Below are positions 23,369-32,012 of a stretch of 35,077 bases of DNA, piece after piece. Within the stretch, counting starts at the first letter, position 1; each line of letters begins with the position of its first letter. Source of the stretch: an uncultured Lachnospiraceae bacterium (GTDB taxonomy: Bacteria; Bacillota; Clostridia; Lachnospirales; Lachnospiraceae); NCBI GenBank assembly GCA_947623805.1, contig CANQHZ010000034.1, positions 1 to 35,077 of the forward strand. Direction: 5' to 3'. The notes beneath the pieces are model-generated. The model was not told the origin of the DNA. It ran no database searches and saw nothing but the letters and a program-made list of their open reading frames with translations. The position numbers were made by a program, and so were the translations under genes.

Positions 23369-25336
23369 TTATTCGCCTGCTTCTTCATATATTGCCCTTA
23401 TTGTATTTCCATTTTCTGAAAGATATATTTTTATCGTTTCATCTTTTAGTATCTCTTTTTTCTGGGAATTTGAAATTTCCCATCCAACAAATTTATATCC
23501 ATCATTAGCCACTGCAGTTAAAGTAATCGGAAAATCCGTATAATACTCCCCTTTCCAATTACCATCTTCCCCCAGTGCAGGCTCTATTGTGTTGAGAGCA
23601 ATCTTCCCTGAGGATACATCGTTAATTTCCAGCTCAACCGTAGCTAGCTCACCCTCAAGTTCCAAATCTTTTTTTAAATACTCCACAATATATGGTCTAC
23701 GATTATCAAAGAAAATTTTTATGTCAGCTAAAGCCGCCATAATACTGCTGCTGTCCTCAGAACCAAAAAATCTTTTCCGATGCATCTGCATTGGCTCTAG
23801 CATCAAACTAATATACTGTCCTATAACAGCATCTGTATTTTCACTTAAAAAAGAAGTATTCGCTAAATCCATAAAAGTAGTTGCAAATGTCTTCTTAAAT
23901 TCTTCATTTTGACACAAGTTATAAAACATATCACTCCTATCCATAGTTGATTCAAATGTATCAGTTTCAGTCAAATCCGATGACAAACCACCTGAATTTA
24001 CATCATATAATATCCATCTCCACCTTCCATCACCATTTTGAGAATTTTCTACATTGCGTACACGCCATAATGCCTCATTTCCAACCGGCCAATCATTATA
24101 ACGACCAATATATATTTCAGCCGCATAATAGTCAATATAACTCTGCATATCAATCAGTTCACATGCATGTTTATAATTCATCTCCTCAGACAAATCTGTA
24201 TTTGACATAAAATCCATCATTTCCGTATATAAATTGTAATCGTCATCTGCACCTTCAGCCAAGTCCTCTGCCTTAATCATTATAACATTTTCCTTCGTGG
24301 TATCATAATAATAACTCAAAAAAGAATCGTTATATTTTTCGGTAATCCAATAAACACCCCAATATTCGCCATCCAAAAACAAAGCACAGGGAACATAATT
24401 CATTACTGCAAAATTTCTATTTTTAACCAAGTCGGACATAAACATATCCTTAACCTTTGCTGTTGAATCATCTCCTCCCGCAAATAAAGTAATTGTATCC
24501 GCCATATATCCTGTATTAAATAAATCAGAAAAAAATCTGCCTTCATTATCATATTCTTTTCTTGCATATATATTTAAGCTTTTAGGCGTCTTTCCACGCG
24601 AACCTCCGCCCTGTATGCGAATACCACAATTTTTATCTATACAAAGTTTTCTTTCCGTATCAAACAATTGTATATCTGCACTACGCTCCCATTCCTTCCC
24701 GCTTTGATGATAGTTAGCTTTCCACCACCACCAATATGGTGCATCCAAAAAATAATCAGGATTTTCATCAATACGTTCCTCAAATGTATCGCCAAGCACA
24801 TATATTCCTGATTCAGTATCAAATAAATTATTTGGGTCAGTTATAATAGAAGCAATATATAAATTATCGTACCCCTTTTTACCTTCATAATCTACAAAAT
24901 AACTCTTTGTCTTTATTTTACTAATATTCCCATCTTTATCTTTATAGATTCCCTTAACAACTGTACATTTATCAACATTATAATTTGGAACAACATAGCC
25001 GGGATCGCTTGTACTATAAGTTGCAATATAATCAGAAAGGAAGCCTGCCGATACATCTTTTCGTGTTGAATATATATTCTCTTTTTCTGTTGCATCAGTT
25101 ATCTTAATAGGTTTTGTATATTTTATCGCGTTTTCATCTGGATCGGAACCATCAAGAGTGTAAAAAATCTCTGTCCCTTCAGGTGCATATAATTCCAGTT
25201 CAAAAGGCTCCGGATAAAATCCGGAGTCTTTTGAAAATGTCAATTCCATTATATATGAATCATCATTCAATAGCAGTATCATAAACATTCCGCACAAAGC
25301 CGCTAGGCACACCAGAATTTTCTTTTGATTCATCAT
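23369..25336 (-). CDS. CotH-family extracytoplasmic protein with chitobiase-type and C-terminal repeat domains
   Basis: 655 residues. One hydrophobic N-terminal segment (about 6-24) acts as a signal peptide or anchor. Residues about 38-80 look like a chitobiase C-terminal domain (SGFYPEPFELELY, IFYTLDGSDP). About 160-560 is a CotH-type kinase fold, with GIRIQGGGSRGKTPKSLNIY, the C-ALFLDGEYWGVYWITEKY region and RWILYDVNSGG, where the Asp is the likely metal ligand. The last 80 residues resemble an InlB-B-type repeat (TLTAVANDGYKFVGWE). CotH of Bacillus phosphorylates spore coat proteins; here a cell-surface or spore target is inferred. Its ATG overlaps the DUF4956 stop (ATGA), so it is coupled to the VTC operon. 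Confidence 0.86.
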   Translation of the reverse strand: MMNQKKILVCLAALCGMFMILLLNDDSYIMELTFSKDSGFYPEPFELELYAPEGTEIFYTLDGSDPDENAIKYTKPIKITDATEKENIYSTRKDVSAGFLSDYIATYSTSDPGYVVPNYNVDKCTVVKGIYKDKDGNISKIKTKSYFVDYEGKKGYDNLYIASIITDPNNLFDTESGIYVLGDTFEERIDENPDYFLDAPYWWWWKANYHQSGKEWERSADIQLFDTERKLCIDKNCGIRIQGGGSRGKTPKSLNIYARKEYDNEGRFFSDLFNTGYMADTITLFAGGDDSTAKVKDMFMSDLVKNRNFAVMNYVPCALFLDGEYWGVYWITEKYNDSFLSYYYDTTKENVIMIKAEDLAEGADDDYNLYTEMMDFMSNTDLSEEMNYKHACELIDMQSYIDYYAAEIYIGRYNDWPVGNEALWRVRNVENSQNGDGRWRWILYDVNSGGLSSDLTETDTFESTMDRSDMFYNLCQNEEFKKTFATTFMDLANTSFLSENTDAVIGQYISLMLEPMQMHRKRFFGSEDSSSIMAALADIKIFFDNRRPYIVEYLKKDLELEGELATVELEINDVSSGKIALNTIEPALGEDGNWKGEYYTDFPITLTAVANDGYKFVGWEISNSQKKEILKDETIKIYLSENGNTIRAIYEEAGE

Positions 25337-26007
25337 CCTACTCTCTCTCCATTTTCGACAACACAGTTCACAGATTGTATTCCTTGAATAGCAGAAATCC
25401 CATCTAGCATGTCCATGTTCAATTCTCCGCGAGTCTTAATTTCTAAAATCATTTCCTGATGCCCACATGATTTATTAACAGACCTGGTTCTCCAGCTCAC
25501 AGAATATGCATCAAGCTTTTCTTTCAACATATTCTTGTCAACAGCACTTTCTCCTCCCACAATTACAAGCAAATACCTATTCCATATACCTGGCATTTTA
25601 CTTGAAATAATAAGAACTATGGCAATGAACAGCACAGTCGTAAACGTTAAACGATAATTTTGCGAGCTTACACACAAGCCCTCCGCCATTGCCCAAAATA
25701 TAAACATGGTATCACGACTGTCCTTTACCGCAGTTCTAAAACGGACTATTGACAGCGCTCCCACCATGCCAAGCGACATTGCAATACTGCTGCTTATCAT
25801 CAACATTACAATTATCGTTACCAAAAGCATTATGACCAGCGACCAATTAAACTTTCTGTTATATGCAATCTTCTCGGACGTAATATAATATGTAAAATAA
25901 ATAATCATTCCCGTAAGCAATCCGCATAGCAATATTACAAACGTTCTTTTAATCCCGTAGTTTGTGCTATTGGTGTAAAAATAGCTAAGTATTTCTTCTT
26001 TTGACAT
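25333..26007 (-). CDS. DUF4956 domain-containing membrane protein
   Basis: 224-residue protein. Three or four membrane helices occupy residues about 20-130. They contain the family core SLGMVGALSIVRFRTAVKDSRDTMFIFWAMAEGL, whose conserved Arg, Lys and Asp lie by the membrane. A soluble alpha/beta domain of about 80 residues follows. Function of DUF4956 is unknown, but it recurs next to VTC-type polymerases and CotH-like proteins. It follows the VTC gene by 17 bp and overlaps the CotH gene by 4 bp. Confidence 0.88.
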   Translation of the reverse strand: MSKEEILSYFYTNSTNYGIKRTFVILLCGLLTGMIIYFTYYITSEKIAYNRKFNWSLVIMLLVTIIVMLMISSSIAMSLGMVGALSIVRFRTAVKDSRDTMFIFWAMAEGLCVSSQNYRLTFTTVLFIAIVLIISSKMPGIWNRYLLVIVGGESAVDKNMLKEKLDAYSVSWRTRSVNKSCGHQEMILEIKTRGELNMDMLDGISAIQGIQSVNCVVENGERVG

Positions 26008-26024
26008 TTATCATTTTCCTCCAT

Positions 26025-26732
26025 TTAATACACAGAATCATAGTACACTTTACGTCCATAACAATATTTGCTGTATGATTCCTGCGTCAATCCAAACTGC
26101 CCAAGTACATCAGACAAAAAGCCTATAAGCTTTTTGTTAAATTTAACCTCCAGCACTATATTTTCAGGCATAATCGGAACAAAATTTATACTATGTGAAA
26201 ATATATCCATATTTGTTTCAGATGATCTGATGTTCATATCCAATGTGACACGTGTGTCATACATTGGATATTTATATGCCAACCTGTCATATTCAATCTG
26301 AACAGCCGGGCGGTAACATCCATGCATCATAATACTATACGCTTTTACACTTGTTTCCGCATTATTAAAATAATCTTTCAGAACACTGAAATTCCCCTGT
26401 AACAGTTCACAAGCATCAGCAGCATCTATCACCATGCTGTCCTTTTTCTGTATTTCTCCATATTTTTGTTTTATTTCCAATTTGCAGAGCGACTTATCAT
26501 TATTGTATATCCTAAGCCTTATCTTTTTTCTTATATTTACACCTGCAAGCTTATCAAAAAAATCACCGTCATCTGCTGCCTCAAAATATACGCTTCTCAC
26601 AGAATACGCACCATTCATGCAGTAATTATCACGCTGCATCATACCAGCTAAACGCTCATTAATATACACTGCTTTTTCTATCGGTACAACATATTTTATT
26701 TCACTTCTAAACGCGCTAAACTCTTTATTCAA
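26025..26732 (-). CDS. VTC-domain polyphosphate polymerase-like protein
   Basis: 235 residues from a TTG start with AGGAG about 10 nt upstream. The tunnel-fold residues of the VTC family are visible: Glu11-x-Lys13 (EIKYVV), Arg72 and Arg74 (IRLRIYN), Glu86 and Lys88 (LEIKQ), an Arg-Asp strand (TRVTLDMNIR) and Glu-Lys in VLEVKFNKKL. Yeast Vtc4 makes polyphosphate from ATP; related bacterial proteins are annotated as polyphosphate polymerases, but few are tested. No membrane segment of its own, so the DUF4956 partner may recruit it to the membrane. First gene of the operon. Confidence 0.88.
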   Translation of the reverse strand: MNKEFSAFRSEIKYVVPIEKAVYINERLAGMMQRDNYCMNGAYSVRSVYFEAADDGDFFDKLAGVNIRKKIRLRIYNNDKSLCKLEIKQKYGEIQKKDSMVIDAADACELLQGNFSVLKDYFNNAETSVKAYSIMMHGCYRPAVQIEYDRLAYKYPMYDTRVTLDMNIRSSETNMDIFSHSINFVPIMPENIVLEVKFNKKLIGFLSDVLGQFGLTQESYSKYCYGRKVYYDSVY

Positions 26733-26809
26733 TATGCAGCTTCTCCTTTCTTATGCATATATTTAACAACGTTTATACAAATCATTTGCAAATTTTTTTC
26801 TAAATAATG

Positions 26810-26893
26810 ATAACATATTTAAAATGTCTTTTCAACATATTAATCATTTTTAAATATACTATTATGAAATTATAGCATATTAAAATATGTTAT
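26810..26893. promoter_or_regulatory. AACATATT repeats between the divergent VTC operon and XRE gene
   Basis: ATAACATATTT (26810-26820) and its exact reverse complement AAATATGTTAT (26883-26893) flank a further CAACATATTA near 26833-26842. The region is very A/T-rich, and it contains the control region of two divergent transcripts. The sites could bind the XRE protein. Chance is not excluded in sequence of this composition. Confidence 0.4.
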
Positions 26894-26913
26894 AAAGAAA
26901 GGTGTGATTTTCA

Positions 26914-27240
26914 TTGGAAGAATTTGTAAGGAACCGCATTACTCAATTAAGATTGGGGAAAGGTGTATCAGAATATCAGATGAGCTATGACTTAGGACAT
27001 AGCCGAGGATATGTATATAATATTTCTTCTGGAAAAGCTTTACCATCCATGACTGAATTTTTTGCTATTTGTGACTATTTTGCTATAAGTCCTGCCAAAT
27101 TTTTTGACACGGAACAGAATAACCCTATTTTAATAACTAAAGTTATTGAAGAACTGAAAACTCTTTCTGATGACGACATAGTTTTATTACTAACACTAAT
27201 TTATCGCTTAAATAACAAACAAAAAAATAACAGAAAATAA
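26914..27240 (+). CDS. XRE-family helix-turn-helix regulator
   Basis: 108 residues from a TTG start; the upstream GTG is followed by a stop, and AAAGG lies about 11 nt before the TTG. The helix-turn-helix occupies about residues 8-62 (YQMSYDLGHSRGYVYNISSGKALPS contains the recognition part), followed by a helical C-terminal tail (VIEELKTLSDDDIVLLLTLIYRL) that may serve dimerisation. Divergent from the VTC-DUF4956-CotH operon and hence a candidate regulator of it. Confidence 0.82.
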   Translation: MEEFVRNRITQLRLGKGVSEYQMSYDLGHSRGYVYNISSGKALPSMTEFFAICDYFAISPAKFFDTEQNNPILITKVIEELKTLSDDDIVLLLTLIYRLNNKQKNNRK

Positions 27241-27242
27241 AA

Positions 27243-27266
27243 GAACTGCCAAATCTGGAGCAGTTC
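27243..27266 (-). terminator. Terminator of the HD-domain gene
   Basis: On the minus strand GAACTGC pairs with GCAGTTC around a 10-nt loop, then TTTTATTTTC follows. It overlaps the end of the convergent XRE gene. Confidence 0.7.
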
Positions 27267-27293
27267 AAAATCAAGTCTTCCACAGCCAGCGCC

Positions 27294-27881
27294 TCATGGT
27301 TTGTATGTATCTTTTTCCGTCAACTCATAAATGTTCCTGCCCGTCTTCTTTTCAAAGTATCCCTTCAACGCAATATTCGCATCCCACTTTTCCCGCGGAT
27401 ACGCGCCATATCTTCGCTTTACATCGCCCATACGCTCCTCTATATCCAACACACCCTCGCTGCCAGCCAGTGAATCACACAACTGAATAAGTCTGTCGTA
27501 ATCATCATACTCCACAGACGCCAAAGCCTCATTTATCAGCCTAAGCTCCTCATCAGACGTGTCAAAATTCCCGATATATTCATCTGTCGTATGATTATTA
27601 AAAGAGTGCGTAAGACAAATTTTCGCCGCCTCATCATATCCAAACGACATCATATATGTATACCCATCCGAAACATGCCCAAGATGCCTTGTGCCGAATT
27701 TTCTCCCAATATCATGCAAAAGTCCCAATATATACGCTTTCTCCGCGTCCATATCATCACACGCGCCAGCTATCCTCTCAGCGCAATGCGCCACGACGCG
27801 GCTGTGATTTCCCCACGATCCTGGATTGCATTTTTCAGCCTCACTCAGTAATCTCTCAGCCTCCGTTCTTGTTGGCAACAT
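27294..27881 (-). CDS. HD-domain phosphohydrolase
   Basis: 195 residues from the ATG at 27881, which has AAAGGAGA about 9 nt upstream; a longer frame of 29 more codons lacks a ribosome binding site. The HD-domain metal ligands are visible: His26 (WGNHSRVV), His56-Asp57 (LLHDIGRK), a following His in HLGHVSDG and Asp in LIQLCDSLAG. The family hydrolyses nucleotides or phosphate esters; the substrate is unknown. Alone on the minus strand, with its own terminator. Confidence 0.85.
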   Translation of the reverse strand: MLPTRTEAERLLSEAEKCNPGSWGNHSRVVAHCAERIAGACDDMDAEKAYILGLLHDIGRKFGTRHLGHVSDGYTYMMSFGYDEAAKICLTHSFNNHTTDEYIGNFDTSDEELRLINEALASVEYDDYDRLIQLCDSLAGSEGVLDIEERMGDVKRRYGAYPREKWDANIALKGYFEKKTGRNIYELTEKDTYKP

Positions 27882-27978
27882 AAATTTATCTCCTTTTGTT
27901 TCATTATTACTTACTGTCAGCATACAAATACTTCTACAGTAAGTTAGACAATTTCCCTTTTTTTCCACAAATATGTTT

Positions 27979-29844
27979 TTAGAAAATCATATTCTTTATA
28001 TAATTCACAGTACTATCAGGAAGATATTTTCCCAACTCCTCAAATCTGTTTTCATTTATGTATTTCCTTGCCAGCGATGCACTGATTACTTCATGTTCAT
28101 CATTTTTTAGTCGTGGTATCTCCTCGACTTTAACGCCGCCTTTGGGCAAAATCCTTTTCATTGTTTCATTATATTTTTTTGTGACTGCATCAAAGGGTTC
28201 CTCTCCGACGTACCTTATACTTATGTCAAATTCCCTCGCTATTACATCTGTAAATATGTGCAAATCATAATCCATATCCTGAACCTCTGTCACAGAATCC
28301 TTTCCAAAATACTGCTCAAAAGTTTCCTTGGAAATGATATACCTACCCGAAGGCAAAACGCATACATTTTTCAAATCAGCCGTTCCTGCCTTTACCATAT
28401 TAATTCTGTCTTCAAACCTAAACTGTGAAGCATCCTCCTCCACAACAAAAATATAAAGCAAATCAACCTGTGCGCTCGCATATTCTATCAAATACCTATG
28501 CCCCTTTGTAAAAGGATTGCAATTCATTACTATCGCACCAGTTATACCGCCATTATCAAGTCCTTGTATATTATGTTCATCCCTATACTCCCTGTAATAC
28601 AGCAAAATCTCTGAGGGAATATAATAATCACGCAATGGCTCTCGTCGTGCCCCCCCCCTATCGAACTTTTGTTCTAATTCGGGCTTTATATCATTAAAAA
28701 TAATATCTGCTAATCTTTTATTTATTTTGTAATTGCAATGAGCAAGCCCATCTAATATATTCCCAACAGGATTTTCAATGCTATTAAATGCTTCAGTCCA
28801 GTCACTACCGATTTTTATATTTGGATATATGTCTTTCATATCCTTCAATGCATTTTTATCCATTACTGCCCAATAAATAACTATATCATCATCTGACACA
28901 GACTCAGTAAGCAATTTTCCTGAAAGAGTAATTGCAGGTCCCAAAAGCCCCGCATTTAATATCTCATAACCACTTATGTTATTTTCCTTCATCAGTTGAT
29001 ACAAATAATATTCTATTGTTTGATTATCACTTACATAAGCGCCAAAAAACGTACATGGTCCTATAAAATATATTTTTCTTTCTCCCTGCTCTTTATATTC
29101 AGCTATTCTTCTGTAACCGTCAACTACATTAATATATTTGCTGTGCATATCGTTTATCATATTTATGCCATTTTTACAAGAACCACTCACTTCCCCAAGA
29201 TTATTGATAAACTCCCTTACATATTCTTCACTATAATACTCTCCAAAAAAATCGCGCTGTTCTTCTTCAGACATCTCCTCTAATCCTGCGATCCAATTTT
29301 TGTGCTTTAATTTATTATCGCACATTTCAAAATCATGTTCTGTCCATTTTAAATTTTTCTCATCAAACCCAAAATACACATACACACTTGGACTCACATA
29401 ATTAAATAGTTCCCTAAGCTGCTCCTTTTCCCACTCCGCAATTCTATATTTTATGTACCTGTTATCCTTCCTTATTCCATTCCACTCTTTTTCCGACTTA
29501 TGCTCTCCATTGACGACAACACCTATAAATTTTCCATTTTTAATTACAGGTACTTCATGAATTTTCTTAATTCTCAATATCAACCTTTCCGCATCAGCAA
29601 AATCAATATCTTTTAAATAGCTAAAGTGTGTATTTATGCAATTCTCTACATTGCCGCCTGCATAAGCCTTCTGCCAATCACTTACGGACACTACTCCAAC
29701 CAGCTTCTCTCTATCTGTCACATATATACACTCATCATCTTTTTCCAAAAAATGCCTGTATACACTCTCCAGAGTAAGCACATCATGATTTATGACACTG
29801 CTCATTTTCTCCTTTTCAATAAATCTGTAACCATCATATTTCAT
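27979..29844 (-). CDS. Three-domain fusion: CBS pair, SGNH-like domain and CitC-type nucleotidyltransferase
   Basis: 621 residues from the ATG at 29844, which has AGAGGA 10 nt upstream. Another ATG at 29853 overlaps that site too closely. Positions below count from 29853. Residues 18-115 form a CBS-domain pair (ECIYVTDREKLVGVVSVSDW, VPVIKNGKFIGVV). Residues 258-390 look like an SGNH/GDSL fold: FIGPCTFFGAYVSDNQT with Cys267 in the nucleophile position, ILNAGLLGPA and the closing Asp368-x3-His372 (DGLAHCN). Residues 436-624 resemble the adenylyltransferase/CitC part of citrate lyase ligase (NCNPFTKGHRYLIE, VVEEDASQFRFEDR, and ISASLARKYI near the end). No citrate lyase subunit gene is present, so the true substrate is unknown. 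A 9-bp G tract (coding strand) joins the last two domains. Confidence 0.8.
   Translation of the reverse strand: MKYDGYRFIEKEKMSSVINHDVLTLESVYRHFLEKDDECIYVTDREKLVGVVSVSDWQKAYAGGNVENCINTHFSYLKDIDFADAERLILRIKKIHEVPVIKNGKFIGVVVNGEHKSEKEWNGIRKDNRYIKYRIAEWEKEQLRELFNYVSPSVYVYFGFDEKNLKWTEHDFEMCDNKLKHKNWIAGLEEMSEEEQRDFFGEYYSEEYVREFINNLGEVSGSCKNGINMINDMHSKYINVVDGYRRIAEYKEQGERKIYFIGPCTFFGAYVSDNQTIEYYLYQLMKENNISGYEILNAGLLGPAITLSGKLLTESVSDDDIVIYWAVMDKNALKDMKDIYPNIKIGSDWTEAFNSIENPVGNILDGLAHCNYKINKRLADIIFNDIKPELEQKFDRGGARREPLRDYYIPSEILLYYREYRDEHNIQGLDNGGITGAIVMNCNPFTKGHRYLIEYASAQVDLLYIFVVEEDASQFRFEDRINMVKAGTADLKNVCVLPSGRYIISKETFEQYFGKDSVTEVQDMDYDLHIFTDVIAREFDISIRYVGEEPFDAVTKKYNETMKRILPKGGVKVEEIPRLKNDEHEVISASLARKYINENRFEELGKYLPDSTVNYIKNMIF
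28650..28658. repeat. 9-bp homopolymer (G on the coding strand) inside the fusion gene
   Basis: Nine consecutive C on the plus strand encode R-G-G-A at about residues 399-402, in the linker before the CitC-like domain, within an otherwise A/T-rich gene. The frame is open at this length. Gain or loss of one base would remove the C-terminal domain. Confidence 0.85.
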
Positions 29845-29958
29845 ACAAGCCATATCCTCTCATTTATCTAAACTTTTTACTGGAAATAATTTTTTAATCA
29901 TAAATAATTATATCATTAAAGCTCCATCTTTTCCATATCAGGGACTTATTATTACCTC

Positions 29959-30465
29959 CTATAACTCCAATCTATACTTTACCAGCCTATATTTATTCCC
30001 ATTCCTCCTGTCCGTCTTTTCCTCAATCCCCACAGCGGCAAACCCCATCGAAACAGCAAGCCTATTTGCCGCCACGTTTCCCTCTCTCGCCGAATAACCA
30101 AACTCCCTCGCGCCTTGTCCTTTGCAATACTCGACAAGACACAAAACAACCTGACTGCCATAACCTCGCCCAAAATAATCCGCTCCCAAACAAATCCCCG
30201 TTTCAGCATACACGTCAGGCGCTATCTTCTCCACGCCCGCAAATCCAATCGCACGCATACACGCTTTCTCATAAATCAAATATGTATCATGATCTTTCTG
30301 ATACTCTATCCCCTTTTTCATCCTCTCCATAGCTTCGCTTTCATTCTCCGCCACCTTCCATGCCATATAACGCGCACACTCCAAACGTGACCAGACATTA
30401 CAATACATATCCTTCCAATCAGACATATGCGCCTTGTCAAGCACTAAATCCTTCGTTTCAAGCAT
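29959..30465 (-). CDS. GNAT family N-acetyltransferase
   Basis: 168 residues of the RimJ/RimL-type GNAT group: the opening LETKDLVLDKAHMSDW, IGFAGVEKI, and the acetyl-CoA loop YFGRGYGSQVV (about 116-126), followed by NVAANRLAVSMGFAAVG. It transfers an acetyl group from acetyl-CoA to an amine; the substrate is unknown. A GGGAG lies about 11 nt before the ATG. It is the last gene of the minus-strand run 33134-29959. Confidence 0.87.
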   Translation of the reverse strand: MLETKDLVLDKAHMSDWKDMYCNVWSRLECARYMAWKVAENESEAMERMKKGIEYQKDHDTYLIYEKACMRAIGFAGVEKIAPDVYAETGICLGADYFGRGYGSQVVLCLVEYCKGQGAREFGYSAREGNVAANRLAVSMGFAAVGIEEKTDRRNGNKYRLVKYRLEL

Positions 30466-30500
30466 TTTGCAAACCGCTCCCTTCCCTGCACAAATACAAT

Positions 30501-31106
30501 TTATTTTTCATACATAACCCCCATCTTCTGCAAATACTCAACCGCCAACTCCGAAAACTCCTTCCCCACATCCCCAAAATAACCAATCCTCTTACTCCTG
30601 CACATTTCAACCACTTTTTCATACTCTTTATTATGAATAAGCACAATCACCTCAATAACCTCCCTCTGATATTCAATCCTCCCACACTCATCCAAAAAAT
30701 CCCTCTCTCCATAACTCCCCGCCATCTCAACCAATTCCCCAAAAGCACCATCCACAATCTCATCAACCCCCTCAAAATCCAGCCCCTCAATCTCATACTT
30801 CCTCTCCCGTACTTCAGCTCGCACAGTAAACGCCCCTACCCCACGCAGACTGACGGGTTCCTCCCTGTTACTCCCCATCTCCAAAATATCCCACAAAATA
30901 TCATCCACCCAAAAAGGCTTAGCACAAAAAGACACACTAATATCATCCTGATTCATAAACAGGCTCACAGAATAAAACATACCATCTCTCGAAATATAAA
31001 ACACGAAATCCTTCTTTTTCAAATGATATTTCTTAAATTCTTCCTTTGCCCTAGCCTCTAAATATCTTCCCAGTTCCTTACGCCTTTTTTGTTCCTCACG
31101 CGTCAT
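30501..31106 (-). CDS. Uncharacterised protein
   Basis: 201 residues that I do not recognise. The N-terminus is a basic helix (EEQKRRKELGRYLEARAKEEF), then mixed alpha/beta sequence with VFYISRDGMFYSVSLFM and CAKPFWVDDILWDIL. The C-terminal 70 residues are helical. No signal peptide or membrane segment. AAAGGG lies about 9 nt before the ATG. It sits 27 bp after the 31134 gene and 35 bp before the acetyltransferase in a compact same-strand run. Confidence 0.65.
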   Translation of the reverse strand: MTREEQKRRKELGRYLEARAKEEFKKYHLKKKDFVFYISRDGMFYSVSLFMNQDDISVSFCAKPFWVDDILWDILEMGSNREEPVSLRGVGAFTVRAEVRERKYEIEGLDFEGVDEIVDGAFGELVEMAGSYGERDFLDECGRIEYQREVIEVIVLIHNKEYEKVVEMCRSKRIGYFGDVGKEFSELAVEYLQKMGVMYEK

Positions 31107-31133
31107 ACCATATCCCTTTCCCGCACTAAGCTT

Positions 31134-31667
31134 TCACACATCCAACAATCCCAAAACCGCCTGCCCCATTGCGTCATCAGAAAATCCAGCAGAAAGCTCC
31201 ATACAACACATTTCATCCTTAGACGACACATACGCCCCATAAGAATCCCTCCGCATTTTCTCTACCCTCACTACCTTGCCGTACCTCGCCACCTCCACAC
31301 ACTGAAACCTTTTGCTGAAAGACTTAAAACCATCAATCCCCTTGATTCCCGTCATCTGCCAGAATTTAAAATCTTCAACATCTTTCCTGTCAACAAATCC
31401 GGCCTTTTTTGACTTTTGCAATCCCTCCCGAATTTTCGCGCCAAGCTCCCTTGCCGACACTTCCGCCGTCGCCATATCTAATGGCGGCACAGTAATCCAC
31501 GCCACAGAATCTTTCTGCACGGCACAAGCAACAATAAGATATCCCCATTCAAGACAATAATATACCTCGACACGCCCTATACTCAAGCGCCTGATTCTCC
31601 GTCTGATTTCTTTTTTAATATCCTGCAGCTTGGATTTGGTATTACTCACTTTCCCTGTCAATGTCAT
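31134..31667 (-). CDS. Uncharacterised basic protein
   Basis: 177 residues. Begins with a strongly basic segment (KKEIRRRIRRLSIGR, about 18-33), followed by beta-rich sequence (VEVYYCLEWGYLIVACAV). Cytoplasmic, no known motif. It overlaps the upstream 117-residue gene by 26 bp. AGAGG stands 6 nt before the ATG. Predicted only from frame length, ribosome binding site and tight packing. Confidence 0.65.
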   Translation of the reverse strand: MTLTGKVSNTKSKLQDIKKEIRRRIRRLSIGRVEVYYCLEWGYLIVACAVQKDSVAWITVPPLDMATAEVSARELGAKIREGLQKSKKAGFVDRKDVEDFKFWQMTGIKGIDGFKSFSKRFQCVEVARYGKVVRVEKMRRDSYGAYVSSKDEMCCMELSAGFSDDAMGQAVLGLLDV

Positions 31668-31995
31668 CTCCTACCTCTTGCACTATCTCATCAAAATTCC
31701 GCATCCAATCATCCAAACGCTTCACTGACGACAATTCGCCATTATGATAGACAGACACCTGCGCTCCCGCCATTTCAAGCTCTCCTATCATATCCCGAAA
31801 AACCCTTTTACGGTCAACACCCTGCAGTTCCTCCGCCACATCATAATAATCCAAATCAAACCCCACCACAAAATCACTACTCTCTATCCTGCCCTTAATC
31901 TCACTTAACGACAAAGAGCCGTCAAATTTTCTGATAATTTTGATATATTTCGCCAAAGAACCGTCCTTTTGTATCTTTAATTGAATCAAATTCAT
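31642..31995 (-). CDS. Uncharacterised small acidic protein
   Basis: 117 residues, acidic (tail GDDIDRESE), with alternating strands and helices. No family recognised. GGAGG lies 8 nt before the ATG. It starts 17 bp after the 32013 gene and overlaps the next gene, so translation is probably coupled. Confidence 0.65.
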   Translation of the reverse strand: MNLIQLKIQKDGSLAKYIKIIRKFDGSLSLSEIKGRIESSDFVVGFDLDYYDVAEELQGVDRKRVFRDMIGELEMAGAQVSVYHNGELSSVKRLDDWMRNFDEIVQEVGDDIDRESE

Positions 31996-32012
31996 ATAAT
32001 AACCTCCACGCC

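Noticed and set aside
27979-29844. Annotation as citrate lyase ligase (citC)
   Set aside because: Only the C-terminal third resembles CitC, its HxGH motif is altered, and no citrate lyase subunit genes are nearby.
30360-31061. 233-codon plus-strand frame
   Set aside because: It is Pro/His/Asn-rich shadow of minus-strand genes that have ribosome binding sites and normal composition.
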